From a bacterium (GTDB lineage Bacteria; Armatimonadota; Fimbriimonadia; Fimbriimonadales; Fimbriimonadaceae), in NCBI GenBank assembly GCA_027483535.1, contig JAIXUN010000002.1:1922001-1986000 (forward strand): 64,000 bases of DNA, in the 5' to 3' direction. The translations under genes were made by a program, and so were the position numbers. Below, piece after piece: positions 17,782 to 26,611 of the stretch (position 1 is its first letter; each line of letters opens with the position of its first letter). The notes under the pieces were generated by a model that was given only the letters and a program-made list of their open reading frames with translations, searched no databases and was not told where the DNA came from.

Positions 17782-19557
17782 CTAGCTACGCACTTGGGCG
17801 ACCAACTTTGCGCTCTTTGAATGCCGTGCTTTGATCTTTGCCTTCGCCCTGCCCGTGGAAACCTCAACCACGTAGTCGCCGTAAAACGCTGGGACCACGA
17901 CTTGACCCTTCGCGTTCGTCTTCAAGGTCACGTTTGTTTTCCACTCCTTGTTGATCAGTCGATCGAGAACTTTCATGCCCGGTCGCCAAGACCAGTCGGC
18001 ATTGACAAAGTGACCTTTGCGGTTGGCGAGCCAGTGGGCGTTCTCCCAAAATCCCCAAAGAATGATTCCCTGCATTTTTGGATGAGCAAACGCCATGGTC
18101 ATGAAATCCTCCACATATTCACCGTGGAGATTGTCGTCTCGGCAAGTGAAGTCAAACTCGGTGATCTCAAGAGGGAGCCCCGTTTTAGTGGCGACTTCGT
18201 CCCAGATTTGCGTGAGCCGAGTCGGAGGTGTTCCGGGGAAGCCCATATGGGCCTGGTCGCCAAAAATGTCCACGGGTGCGCCACTCTTCTTCAAATTGGT
18301 GGCGATCTCTATAGCTCGTGCCCGGTGTCGCCCGTTGCCCGCATCCGAGCAGATGTTGAAGTCGTTGTAGCAAAGCATCGCCTTGGGGTCGATTTGCCTT
18401 GCTAGGCGATACGTGTTTGCGAACTCTTCCCAACCGAGCTTTTGCCAAAGCTCTTCCTCGGTGACTGCCTCGTTGACGACGTCCCAGAGATAGACTCGGC
18501 CCTTCATCTTCGAGGTGTAGTCCCGAACGTGGTCTCGAAGTTTCTTCCTTGCTTCCTCCACGGGCAAGTCCATGATTCCATCGGGCAGGTTCTGCCGACT
18601 TCCCCACACCAAGGTGTGTCCCCTTAGCCGAATACCGTTCTTGGCCAACCAATCTGATGCGGGCAGGACCTCCTTTGCAAAGATCGTGGGACTTTCCATG
18701 CGCCATTTGAGTTGGTTCTCAAAGGTCACGGTGTTGAAGCATCGCTTGAGAACATCCCGATACCGCTGTCCATCCGGTCCTTGATTAAGAATGAGGGTCG
18801 GCACAACGGCCGTTCCAAACCGAAACTCATGACCGGTTTGAGTGAGTTTCACGGTTGCGTTCGGTACGGGCTTCCCTGCTGCATTCAGGACGGTCACGGT
18901 CGCAGGACCTTTGCGAAGAGATGCGATTCGCTTCTTGGCGGCGGCGATGGTTTCGGTCTGCCGCTCGTAACTTGGACTCCCTACGAACGATGGCAATCGA
19001 GAGAGATCCCCCGTGGGTCCGAGGTTCTCTACTTTCACCCCGGCGATGGAGAGGTTTCCGGATTTGCCCGTTAAGAAGAGCTTGAACTGCGACTTCCCGG
19101 GTTCGTAAGCTCGATCCGTTTTGAAGGCGATTCGGTACTCGCGCCAAACCTTGTCTGGGAAAACATCTTCTTGAAGAATCTTGCTGTGCGGCGCCTCGGC
19201 AAGCTCATATATGAGAGTCGCCTGACCCTTGGGGTCCGATTTGAGCCAAAGCGAAACTGAGACGACATCGCCTTTGCCAACCGACTTGGTCACAACCTGC
19301 CCGAACTGAGTGTCCCAGGCGTTTTGAGCATCCGTCAGCTTGTACCGAAGGGCCACACTGGCAGGGAATCCGGGAGGTCCTGTGCGTTCCAACGTAGCAC
19401 TCGGCTTGTTCGACCCTTCGGACACCCACACGGTCAACCCATTCGCAAAGTCACCATTCGCAACAAGCGAACTTCCCCCCTGCGGCATCGGACTGAACGC
19501 GCCGGAAGTGAGACCCAAGAAGGTGAGTGCGTACAACGATGTAGCAAACGCGGACAT
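17782..19557 (-). CDS. Secreted endo-1,4-beta-xylanase, GH10
   Basis: 591 residues. Signal-like N terminus, then a carbohydrate-binding-like beta-sandwich (about 30-180, starting LVANGDFANGLTVW), a linker helix with a small Ig-like segment (TVTVLNAAGKPVPNATV), and the GH10 barrel (about 245-530). Acid/base Glu 363 in WDVVNEA and nucleophile Glu 467 in LEITEFD are present, as are RGHTLVWG and the end-strand ILWGFWENAHW. A short C-terminal beta segment follows. It cleaves internal xylan bonds outside the cell. Confidence 0.93.
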   Translation of the reverse strand: MSAFATSLYALTFLGLTSGAFSPMPQGGSSLVANGDFANGLTVWVSEGSNKPSATLERTGPPGFPASVALRYKLTDAQNAWDTQFGQVVTKSVGKGDVVSVSLWLKSDPKGQATLIYELAEAPHSKILQEDVFPDKVWREYRIAFKTDRAYEPGKSQFKLFLTGKSGNLSIAGVKVENLGPTGDLSRLPSFVGSPSYERQTETIAAAKKRIASLRKGPATVTVLNAAGKPVPNATVKLTQTGHEFRFGTAVVPTLILNQGPDGQRYRDVLKRCFNTVTFENQLKWRMESPTIFAKEVLPASDWLAKNGIRLRGHTLVWGSRQNLPDGIMDLPVEEARKKLRDHVRDYTSKMKGRVYLWDVVNEAVTEEELWQKLGWEEFANTYRLARQIDPKAMLCYNDFNICSDAGNGRHRARAIEIATNLKKSGAPVDIFGDQAHMGFPGTPPTRLTQIWDEVATKTGLPLEITEFDFTCRDDNLHGEYVEDFMTMAFAHPKMQGIILWGFWENAHWLANRKGHFVNADWSWRPGMKVLDRLINKEWKTNVTLKTNAKGQVVVPAFYGDYVVEVSTGRAKAKIKARHSKSAKLVAQVRS

Positions 19558-19641
19558 ACCCTTACTCTACGGCATGACACGCGTCACTAAAAGGCATTTT
19601 TTAGTGGACAACGCCTGCCGCATGGTGCATCGCAGAGCAGG

Positions 19642-20709
19642 CTAATGCTCCAGACCGTGCCCAAGCGTTCCCGACGATTTGCCGGACTGCGGGTCCTTCA
19701 GCGCGGTTTTCCCGTCGTAAACCCAAGGCGTATCCCATAGCAGTTTGAGTGCTCGGGTGAGAGGCATCTCGTGATACCGATCGGGAAACAGTTCCTTGAT
19801 CTTTGCGTCGATCTGTCTACCGAATCGAGGGGAAGCTTGCGGGAAAAGGTGGTGCGCAACGTGGGCGCCGAAGTGGCTGTGCAAAGAATCCAGCCAGCCA
19901 AGCCACTTAGGCAGAGTCACCGAAAGGGACGTCGCAAGAACATCGCGTTCGTCGGCAAGCGGATTCAAGAAGTGATTGGTCGCGATGTAGGCGATAACCA
20001 AGGTGTTGCCCACCAAGAGCGGGAAGAAGTAACCCCACCAAAACACTTGTGATCCAAGAGCAAGGGTTCCGCCCGCCCAAAATGCCACAGGTAGCGCCAA
20101 TTGGAAGAAGATGGTGAGTCGCTCCATCACCGTGATGTTCCGGGCGAACATGTACGCGAAAAACATGCGCATCATCTGCTGGCTCATCCGATAGGTGAAC
20201 GACCCGAAGATCACCAGATTCCGGAGAAGGGGGTGGAGCCGATAGAGGAACTGGAGGATGGGGGAGCGTTCGTAATGCTCCAGCGTGAAGAGGTGGTCCG
20301 GATCGACACCCTGTACCTGAGTATGCGTATGGTGCTCGCCGTTGTGCCACTTTCGCCAGAGCATGGGGCCAATAGCAAATGGGGAGAACGCTATACCCGA
20401 GAGAAGATCGCGCAAAGGAATCGACTTGATGGTTCCACCATGAGCGATGTCATGAGCAATGAAGCCAAGACACCCAAACGAATGCCCGATCACAAGGGCG
20501 ATCGGCAAAGCCAAAAGCGGTTGAAAGTGGCTTTTGAGCAACCAAAGCCCAAGACAAATGATCGCGAAGTGGAACGGGATCCACAACAGCGGGGTGTAGT
20601 CGGTCTTGAAATACGACTCGGGAAGAGCCTGTCGAACGATTTTTCGGTAGTTCGGAATGGATGACGAGTGCTTGCTTTCCGTGCTTTGAATCGATGCCAC
20701 TGAGATCAC
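19642..20709 (-). CDS. Membrane fatty acid desaturase
   Basis: 355 residues with the three histidine boxes of di-iron desaturases: HDIAHGG, HNGEHHTH and, near the C terminus, HVAHHLFP. Four or more membrane helices lie between them (PFHFAIICLGLWLL, LLALPIALVIGHSFGCLG, LALPVAFWAGGTLALG, LVGNTLVIAYIA). It inserts double bonds into acyl chains at the membrane. The start is GTG; another GTG three codons later is an alternative. It stands alone, with its promoter presumably in the divergent gap to the PEP-CTERM gene. Confidence 0.9.
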   Translation of the reverse strand: MISVASIQSTESKHSSSIPNYRKIVRQALPESYFKTDYTPLLWIPFHFAIICLGLWLLKSHFQPLLALPIALVIGHSFGCLGFIAHDIAHGGTIKSIPLRDLLSGIAFSPFAIGPMLWRKWHNGEHHTHTQVQGVDPDHLFTLEHYERSPILQFLYRLHPLLRNLVIFGSFTYRMSQQMMRMFFAYMFARNITVMERLTIFFQLALPVAFWAGGTLALGSQVFWWGYFFPLLVGNTLVIAYIATNHFLNPLADERDVLATSLSVTLPKWLGWLDSLHSHFGAHVAHHLFPQASPRFGRQIDAKIKELFPDRYHEMPLTRALKLLWDTPWVYDGKTALKDPQSGKSSGTLGHGLEH

Positions 20710-20877
20710 ATTTTAGAGCGGAATAGGTTGTCTACCAAGTTCTCCGAGTCTCCAAAGTGCGATACGCTTGCAGCAACGTTAGGGTTGCGTTAAGAACCCC
20801 ATAGGCAAATCTACTGGATTCATCGCCTTCTTGCAAAGAATAGGTTAAAAGAACCAAAAAGGATGAACATACGCCCT

Positions 20878-20895
20878 TGATATAAGGTCATATCA
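20878..20895. promoter_or_regulatory. Palindrome in front of the PEP-CTERM gene
   Basis: TGATAT-aaggtc-ATATCA, a perfect 6-bp inverted repeat with a 6-bp spacer, ending 3 bp before the GTG start. It looks like an operator half-site pair. It also contains the only Shine-Dalgarno-like stretch (TAAGG), so it may serve translation instead. Confidence 0.35.
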
Positions 20896-20898
20896 GAC

Positions 20899-21810
20899 GT
20901 GTTTCAATTTTCGAAAGGGCTTTTAGGTCTGGCGGTTCTCGCCGCATCAGCAATTCTCTCCTCGTCTGCACACGCGCAAGCAGGCGTTCTTGGTCCGGCG
21001 GCCAACTGGAACGTCCTCGTGCGCCAGAACTTCACGGGCATCAACTCTGATGTCGAAGGTCGAGTAGCTGTCGGAGGCAATCTCGACGTTCAAAACTACT
21101 CGATCGCTTCGAAGATGACCGGATTCTCCGGAACCGCACTTCAGGTGGATGGCGATTTCAAGTGGAACAACGGACAAGTGTTCTTTGGCAACGCACGAAC
21201 CGGAGACGCAACCCCGACCACCTCGGGCTTCACGGTTGTGAACGGCTCTCTGTTGCCGCTCAGCGGTCCTTCGTTCATTCCGGCAGCGATGAACGACCTT
21301 TCGGTTCGATCCAACTTCTGGAGCACGCTTCCGGTGAACGGAACGACCAACTTCCAGTTCGGAAGTCTCAACCTTTCTGGTGGAACGGGCGATCTTCGCG
21401 TATTCAACGTCAGCGGTTCCAATCTCGCGGCAGCGAACAGCTTCACCATCAACGCCCCTTCGACGGCGACGGTCATCGTCAACGTTTCTGGAACTTCGAC
21501 TCAGTTTAAGAACGCCGGTTTCAGCCTTCAAGGCGGAGTCACGGGAAGCAAGGTCCTGCTGAACTTCAGCCAGGCAACCAGCTTGGAATTCGGTGGTATC
21601 GGACTCTTCGGCTCGGTGGTCGCACCGAACGCGAACGTCAAGTTCGACAACGGTCAAATCAACGGCCAACTCGTTGCAAACTCGTTCACGGGTTCGGGCG
21701 AGATGCACATCCTCAACTTCGATGGCGCCGCTCCGGTTCCGGAGCCCGCAACGATGGTCGCTCTTTCCGCCGGACTCTTGGCACTTGCTCGAAAGCGCAA
21801 GAAGGCTTAA
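20899..21810 (+). CDS. Choice-of-anchor A family protein with PEP-CTERM sorting signal
   Basis: 303 residues: signal peptide (cleavage near AHA-Q, residue 23), then the choice-of-anchor A domain starting VLGPAANWNVLVRQNFTG, with the internal GRVAVGGNLDVQNYS and IGLFGSVVAPNANVKF segments typical of it. The C terminus is VPEPATMVALSAGLL followed by ARKRKK, a PEP-CTERM tripartite signal (Pro-Glu-Pro, hydrophobic helix, basic tail). Such proteins are exported and processed by exosortase, which is not in this window. The start is GTG. Confidence 0.88.
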   Translation: MFQFSKGLLGLAVLAASAILSSSAHAQAGVLGPAANWNVLVRQNFTGINSDVEGRVAVGGNLDVQNYSIASKMTGFSGTALQVDGDFKWNNGQVFFGNARTGDATPTTSGFTVVNGSLLPLSGPSFIPAAMNDLSVRSNFWSTLPVNGTTNFQFGSLNLSGGTGDLRVFNVSGSNLAAANSFTINAPSTATVIVNVSGTSTQFKNAGFSLQGGVTGSKVLLNFSQATSLEFGGIGLFGSVVAPNANVKFDNGQINGQLVANSFTGSGEMHILNFDGAAPVPEPATMVALSAGLLALARKRKKA

Positions 21811-21833
21811 GTTTTCTCTCCTAAAGGCAACTA

Positions 21834-21877
21834 GAAGAACGGTGCCGTCCATGAGGGCGGCGCCGTTCTTCTCTTTC
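21834..21877 (+). terminator. Terminator after the PEP-CTERM gene
   Basis: AGAAGAACGGTGCCG pairs with CGGCGCCGTTCTTCT around a short loop, followed by a T/C-rich run. Confidence 0.85.
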
Positions 21878-21919
21878 TCGTTCAAATAGGTTCAAAAGGT
21901 ATCCTAACCTTCTCAGATC

Positions 21920-23725
21920 ATGAAGTTTCAGAAACGTTCGCACACCTGCGGTCAACTACGCAAAGAACATGTCGGCTCGGAAGTCGTTCTCAATGGCTGG
22001 GCTCACCGTGTTCGCGACCTTGGAGGCGTCTGTTTTGTGGATCTTCGTGATCGCACCGGGCTTGTTCAAGCCCTCATCGACCCATCGAAGTTCGAGTCGA
22101 TCGACCTCATTCGTCACGAGGCCTGTTTAGAAGTAACCGGGGTCGTGAAGAAGCGCGCCGAAGGCACGGAAAATCCCAACCTTCCGACGGGCGATATCGA
22201 GGTCGAAGTAACCGGATTTCAGGTTCTTTCAGAGAGCAAGCCACTTCCCTTCCCGGTGAGCGACGAGTCGGCGATGGGGAACGTCAACGAAGAGTTGCGG
22301 ATCAAGCACCGCTATCTCGACCTTCGACGCCCTTCCATGTACCGTCGTCTCGCGATCAAAGCCTCGGCGACGCGGCGCATTCGGCAGTATCTGGACGGCC
22401 AAGGATTTCTCGAGGTCGAAACGCCGATCATCACCAAGTCCACTCCGGAAGGCGCTCGCGACTATCTGGTTCCCTACCGAATGGAGCCTGGTCTCTGGTA
22501 CGCCCTGCCCCAGTCTCCGCAGCAGTACAAGCAGATGCTGATGGTTGCGGGTATCGAGCGCTACTACCAGGTGGCTCGCTGCTTCCGAGACGAGAGCGCA
22601 CGTGCCGACCGTCAACCCGAGTTCACTCAGCTCGACCTTGAAATGTCGTTCATTGAGCAGGAAGACATTCTCCAGCTCAACGAAGGCATGGTTCGCTCCG
22701 TTGTGAACGGAATCATCGAAGAGTTCGGCCTGGATAAGGAGGCTGTTGGCGAGTTCCCGCGAATGACCTACGCCGAGGCAATGGACCTCTACGGGTGCGA
22801 CAAGCCGGACATTCGATTTGGTCTGACCCTTTTCGACGTTTCTGATTCTGTTGCCGACTGCGAGTTCGGAGTGTTCAAGAACACGCTCGAAGCAGGTGGC
22901 AAGATTCGGGGTGTCCGCTATCCGGGTGGTGCGAAGTTGTCGCGCAAAGAAGTTGGCATCTTGGAAGACTTCTGCCGAGAGTTCGGGGCGAAGGGCATGG
23001 CTTCTCTCGCCGTTGAGAGCGATGGTGAGGGCGTGGACCTTGGAAACGGACTCAAGGTGCGATCCTCGATCGCCAAGTTCTTTACCGTCGATCAGCTCAA
23101 GGGCATTGTCGAAACCGCAAAGGCGGAAGCGGGCGATCTGCTCTGCTTCATTGCCGACGGTTATGAGGCGGGCAACAACGTCCTTTATCGCCTTCGGCTA
23201 GAGATCGGGGATCGACTTGGTCTGCGCGACCCGCGAAAGCTTGCCTACATGTGGGTTCTCGACTTCCCGCTGGTGGAGTTTGACGCGCCGAACAACCGAT
23301 GGTCGTCGATGCACCACCCGTTCACCGCGCCTCAGCCGGAAGACCTGGACATGATGGAAACCGACCCGGGCAAGGTTCGAGCCCAGGCGTACGACATGGT
23401 CTGTAACGGCAGCGAAGCGGCGGGCGGTTCGATTCGAATCCACCGCTCCGACGTTCAAAAACGGGCGTTCAACCTTTTGGGGATCGACGAAGAGACTCAG
23501 TCTGGCCAGTTCGGTCACCTGCTGGAGGCTTTCTCGTTCGGCGCCCCGCCGCACGGCGGAATCGCGTGGGGCATCGACCGTCTCATCATGCTTCTCACCG
23601 ATACGGAGAACATTAGAGAAGTCATCGCCTTCCCGAAGACCGGGCAAGGAACCGACCCGCTGATGCAAGCACCGAGCCCCATCGAAGCGCAACAGTGGGC
23701 CGAACTTGGTCTCCGGAAGGCCTAG
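21920..23725 (+). CDS. aspS: Aspartyl-tRNA synthetase
   Basis: 601 residues, the normal length of the bacterial type with a GAD insertion domain. An N-terminal OB-fold anticodon domain ([23 protein letters not shown]) is followed by class II motif 1, motif 2 ([18 protein letters not shown]) and motif 3 ([14 protein letters not shown]). It charges tRNA-Asp. A few members also charge tRNA-Asn, which cannot be decided by eye. It overlaps the convergent next gene by 4 bp. Confidence 0.97.
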   Translation: MKFQKRSHTCGQLRKEHVGSEVVLNGWAHRVRDLGGVCFVDLRDRTGLVQALIDPSKFESIDLIRHEACLEVTGVVKKRAEGTENPNLPTGDIEVEVTGFQVLSESKPLPFPVSDESAMGNVNEELRIKHRYLDLRRPSMYRRLAIKASATRRIRQYLDGQGFLEVETPIITKSTPEGARDYLVPYRMEPGLWYALPQSPQQYKQMLMVAGIERYYQVARCFRDESARADRQPEFTQLDLEMSFIEQEDILQLNEGMVRSVVNGIIEEFGLDKEAVGEFPRMTYAEAMDLYGCDKPDIRFGLTLFDVSDSVADCEFGVFKNTLEAGGKIRGVRYPGGAKLSRKEVGILEDFCREFGAKGMASLAVESDGEGVDLGNGLKVRSSIAKFFTVDQLKGIVETAKAEAGDLLCFIADGYEAGNNVLYRLRLEIGDRLGLRDPRKLAYMWVLDFPLVEFDAPNNRWSSMHHPFTAPQPEDLDMMETDPGKVRAQAYDMVCNGSEAAGGSIRIHRSDVQKRAFNLLGIDEETQSGQFGHLLEAFSFGAPPHGGIAWGIDRLIMLLTDTENIREVIAFPKTGQGTDPLMQAPSPIEAQQWAELGLRKA

Positions 23726-24357
23726 AACTTTTCGGCTTTCGCCTGAAAAGTACCCGTGAGATAAGATTTATCGGGCAAGACAAGAATGATCTTGCCCGGA
23801 ATCTTTCCATTGGATTTGCGCTTTCCAAATTCAACGCGGCCCGTTATTTTCTCGGTGAACATCTCCGTCTTTCCGCCCACCCCAAGAGCGTAGGTAGCGG
23901 CAGTGATTCCCAGAGCAACCATGCGCTTTTTGCCCCCGTGGTTGAAGTATTGATTCCGCCAGCCTTCCTCTCCGAACGCGAACGGCTTCACCTTAAACGT
24001 CTGCCCTTCCACGGTTTTGGAGTCGGTAACAACGGTGACCACAAACTCCGACCCGCCTTCTTTCTCGTCGCCTTGAGAGAAGGTCAACCAGTAGGCGCGA
24101 GACCGGTCCACCTCACCGCCGTTCTTTACGCGGTTGTAGCCCACAAAGCGCACTTTGGACTGGGCATGGACAAAAAGCTGCCCACCGACAACGCCGCCCG
24201 CCCGGTCTGGGGCGATCGAACTGTTGCTGTAGTCGGCTCGGCCATACTGCTTATCCTTTGTGTCGTCTGAGTAAGCGTTTGGACCTACTACCAGCATCGG
24301 TAGAACAATCAGAGGACACCCGAGGCGCACTCGAACGTCGGAAAATGGAAAGGTCAT
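23722..24357 (-). CDS. Secreted protein of unknown function
   Basis: 211 residues from the ATG at 24357; the frame extends to a TTG at 24387. The N terminus has a hydrophobic signal-like segment ([19 protein letters not shown]). The mature part is beta-rich with phrases such as [18 protein letters not shown], '[19 protein letters not shown]' and [19 protein letters not shown]. No recognised family, cysteine pattern or catalytic motif. It is divergent from the zeta-like kinase gene. Confidence 0.6.
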   Translation of the reverse strand: MTFPFSDVRVRLGCPLIVLPMLVVGPNAYSDDTKDKQYGRADYSNSSIAPDRAGGVVGGQLFVHAQSKVRFVGYNRVKNGGEVDRSRAYWLTFSQGDEKEGGSEFVVTVVTDSKTVEGQTFKVKPFAFGEEGWRNQYFNHGGKKRMVALGITAATYALGVGGKTEMFTEKITGRVEFGKRKSNGKIPGKIILVLPDKSYLTGTFQAKAEKF

Positions 24358-24447
24358 ACTCAGGAAGTCGGTCACGGAATGACGCAACTACACCCGAATC
24401 AATACAGGGAAATTGAAAAATCTAAACATGTTCAATCCGGTGAGCCG

Positions 24448-25044
24448 ATGAGCCTCGGCCGAACCCCGCCGCCTCAGGCGGTGATCATCGCGGGTCCGAA
24501 CGGCTCGGGTAAGAGCACGGTCGCAACCTTGCTTCTTCCACCGGAAATGACATTTGTGAATGCCGATCTCATTGCCTCCGAGATCTCCGGTAAACCTGGC
24601 ACTCCAGGGGATATCAACGCGGGCCGAGTCCTTGTCGACCAAGTGGAGCAACTTGAAGGAAAGCTCCAGGACTTTGCCTTCGAGACCACACTTTCCAGCC
24701 GGATGCTTTCCACACGGGTCGCACGCTGGCGAGACAACGGCTATCAGGTGCATCTTGTCTTCTTCTGGCTTCCGAGCCCGGATATGGCCGTCCTCCGAGT
24801 GATGCAAAGAGTTCGAGACGGCGGACATCACGTTCCAGAAGAGACCATTCGGCGGCGCTACGTAGCCGGGATGAAGAACTTCTTCAACACTTATCGCCCG
24901 CTCGCCGACACATGGCGCATCTACGATAACTCTCGCGGTGCCGAACCGAGGCTGATTGCAAGAGGCTATTCCGACGGTTCGGTGAAGGTCTCCGTACCGG
25001 AAATTTTTGACACGCTCGTCTCTTCATATGCTACGGTGAAGTAG
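24448..25044 (+). CDS. Zeta-toxin-like P-loop kinase
   Basis: 198 residues from the ATG at 24448; the frame opens at 24379 with 23 non-conserved residues. Walker A GPNGSGKST is near the start, followed by NADLIA (the zeta Asp/substrate position), 'FAFETTLSSRMLSTRV' and, in the second half, RRRYVAGMKNFFNTYRPLADTWRIYDNS. This pattern is that of stand-alone zeta-like UDP-sugar/nucleotide kinases common in environmental bacteria. Whether it is toxic is unknown. A small gene follows 4 bp downstream. Confidence 0.82.
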   Translation: MSLGRTPPPQAVIIAGPNGSGKSTVATLLLPPEMTFVNADLIASEISGKPGTPGDINAGRVLVDQVEQLEGKLQDFAFETTLSSRMLSTRVARWRDNGYQVHLVFFWLPSPDMAVLRVMQRVRDGGHHVPEETIRRRYVAGMKNFFNTYRPLADTWRIYDNSRGAEPRLIARGYSDGSVKVSVPEIFDTLVSSYATVK

Positions 25045-25048
25045 CTGC

Positions 25049-25306
25049 ATGAACGAGGCGAACAAACCGGATTCCGAGCCCTCTACTCCAGTCTCTCAAT
25101 CAACGGAGGAGTCGCGCCTGCATGATCGCGAGACCATCGCGGATCGATTTGTGAGCGATGACGAGGTCGATAAGGTCGTCACCAACGCCGTTCGTAACGC
25201 CATCCGCGAGCATGCTCGGAAGGGGCACGAAGTAGTTGTCTGGGAGGATGGTCGACCTGTCTGGAAGCCCGCTCCTGACGTAGAACCAAAATCTGAAACG
25301 GCATGA
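25049..25306 (+). CDS. Small partner protein of the zeta-like kinase
   Basis: 85 residues, acidic and rich in charged residues. The core is helical (DEVDKVVTNAVRNAIREHARKGHE) and is followed by VVVWEDGRPVWKPAP. Small proteins with an 'A-x-R-x-A-x-R-E' helix and a V-W-x-D-G-x-V-W tail are commonly found beside zeta-like kinases. The gene lies between the kinase (4 bp upstream) and the SpoU methylase (4-bp overlap), so the three are one transcription unit. A role as antitoxin or regulator is an inference from position. Confidence 0.7.
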   Translation: MNEANKPDSEPSTPVSQSTEESRLHDRETIADRFVSDDEVDKVVTNAVRNAIREHARKGHEVVVWEDGRPVWKPAPDVEPKSETA

Positions 25307-25839
25307 AAACGATCCGATCGAAGACGGGCGTTCGCAGGCTGATGAAGAAGGCTTCCGACCGTCGCAACGACATTCAGCTTGCCTTCTTTCTCCAAGATTG
25401 GGACGATGCGTACAACGTCGGCGGCATGTTCCGCGTCGCCGATGCCTGTGGCGCAAAGGAGTTGATCCTCACGGGCAAGACCCCTGCACCGCCTAACCCG
25501 ATGGTCAGCGTCACGAGCCTGGGGGCGCATCGCAAAATTTCCTACCGACAAATAGAACGCTACGACGACGCGGCAAAGAAACTCATCGCCGAGGGGTACA
25601 CGCTTGTGGCGGTGGAGATTGCAGAGGGCGCCAACGACTATATGGAGTTCCAGTATCCGGAGAAGACTTGTCTGGTGCTAGGCAACGAAGGGGCGGGCGT
25701 TTACAGCACGGTGATGAAGCACTGCACCCACGCGGTTTACATCCCAATGGCCGGCAAAGGAAGATCGCTAAACGTCCATGTTGCGGCGGCAGTGGTGGGC
25801 TTTCAGGCCATTCTAGGCAGACCTGCCTTAGACGAGTAG
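25303..25839 (+). CDS. SpoU/TrmH-family RNA 2'-O-methyltransferase
   Basis: 178 residues, a minimal SPOUT enzyme without an N-terminal RNA-binding extension. Motif 1 is in QDWDDAYNVGGMFRVADACG (Asn-Arg of the catalytic pocket), motif 2 is CLVLGNEGAGV and motif 3 is YIPMAGKGRSLNVHVAAAV; together they form the trefoil-knot SAM site. It probably methylates a ribose in tRNA or rRNA; the target is not readable. It overlaps the upstream gene by 4 bp. Confidence 0.88.
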   Translation: MKTIRSKTGVRRLMKKASDRRNDIQLAFFLQDWDDAYNVGGMFRVADACGAKELILTGKTPAPPNPMVSVTSLGAHRKISYRQIERYDDAAKKLIAEGYTLVAVEIAEGANDYMEFQYPEKTCLVLGNEGAGVYSTVMKHCTHAVYIPMAGKGRSLNVHVAAAVVGFQAILGRPALDE

Positions 25840-25840
25840 C

Positions 25841-26608
25841 CTAAACGCTAGCCCCGTAGATCCAACCCTCGTTTCTGTTTGCTTCGGGAGCGACCTCGTG
25901 CCTTGACATCGCCGTCTGGGCGAGCGCGATTAGCGCGTCAAGAATGTCTCCGTTCGGATCGCTCGCGGCTTGAACCCCTTGGTCTTGAGAAAGGTCCAGG
26001 AACTCCTTGAGCGCACCGATCAGTTGAACGCGGCGCGCAGGTCGATCCGCATCTCCGACCGGATCATTTTTGTAGCTCAGCCTACCAATTCTGTTTTTGG
26101 CGAAAGATCCCGGATAGACCTCAAGAATCGCCGGGCTGTCCACACGGCTTGAAAAGGGAATCACGCACTCTTCCAATCGTTGGAGGTGCTTGGCGAGCGC
26201 GTAATGCATCCACCCGACCCCTGGGTTGAAGAGTTTCAAGGGGCTAGCCGCGTTCAGCAGCGCATCACACGCCCGCTTGGGTTCCTTGTTACCGACCGGG
26301 CGTACCATCACGAATGAACGAATAGCGTCGAAGTAGTCCGACTTTGGGGTCGTCGCTGCCCACTGAATACTCTCTCTCCAACCAGATAAGTCGAGGGTCT
26401 TCAAGAATTCTTGAGGCAACGAGAATGGAGCGTCGATACCCATGCGATCGTATCCACGCTCATGTAAGAAAAGCCAAAAATCGGCAGCGCTGTAGAGCTG
26501 TAGTAGTTCAACGTTTCGGATTCGGTCTCCGGCAAGTACGCCCCGTGCAACCACGATCGGTTTACGCCGCGAGGGCGCGGCCGTGAAGTCGACGCCAACG
26601 ACGGTCAT
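25841..26608 (-). CDS. DUF429 family protein, predicted RNase H-fold
   Basis: 255 residues beginning VVGVDFTAAPSRRKPIVVARG. The opening 'GVDFTAAP' and the later 'GIDAPFSLP' are the acidic motifs of DUF429, which is predicted to have an RNase H-like fold. LEVYPGSFAKN and NGDILDALIALAQTA near the C terminus also match the family pattern. The activity is unproven for the family. It is convergent with the SpoU gene, with 1 bp between them, and the membrane protein gene upstream is on the same strand. Confidence 0.75.
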   Translation of the reverse strand: MTVVGVDFTAAPSRRKPIVVARGVLAGDRIRNVELLQLYSAADFWLFLHERGYDRMGIDAPFSLPQEFLKTLDLSGWRESIQWAATTPKSDYFDAIRSFVMVRPVGNKEPKRACDALLNAASPLKLFNPGVGWMHYALAKHLQRLEECVIPFSSRVDSPAILEVYPGSFAKNRIGRLSYKNDPVGDADRPARRVQLIGALKEFLDLSQDQGVQAASDPNGDILDALIALAQTAMSRHEVAPEANRNEGWIYGASV

Positions 26609-26611
26609 GGC

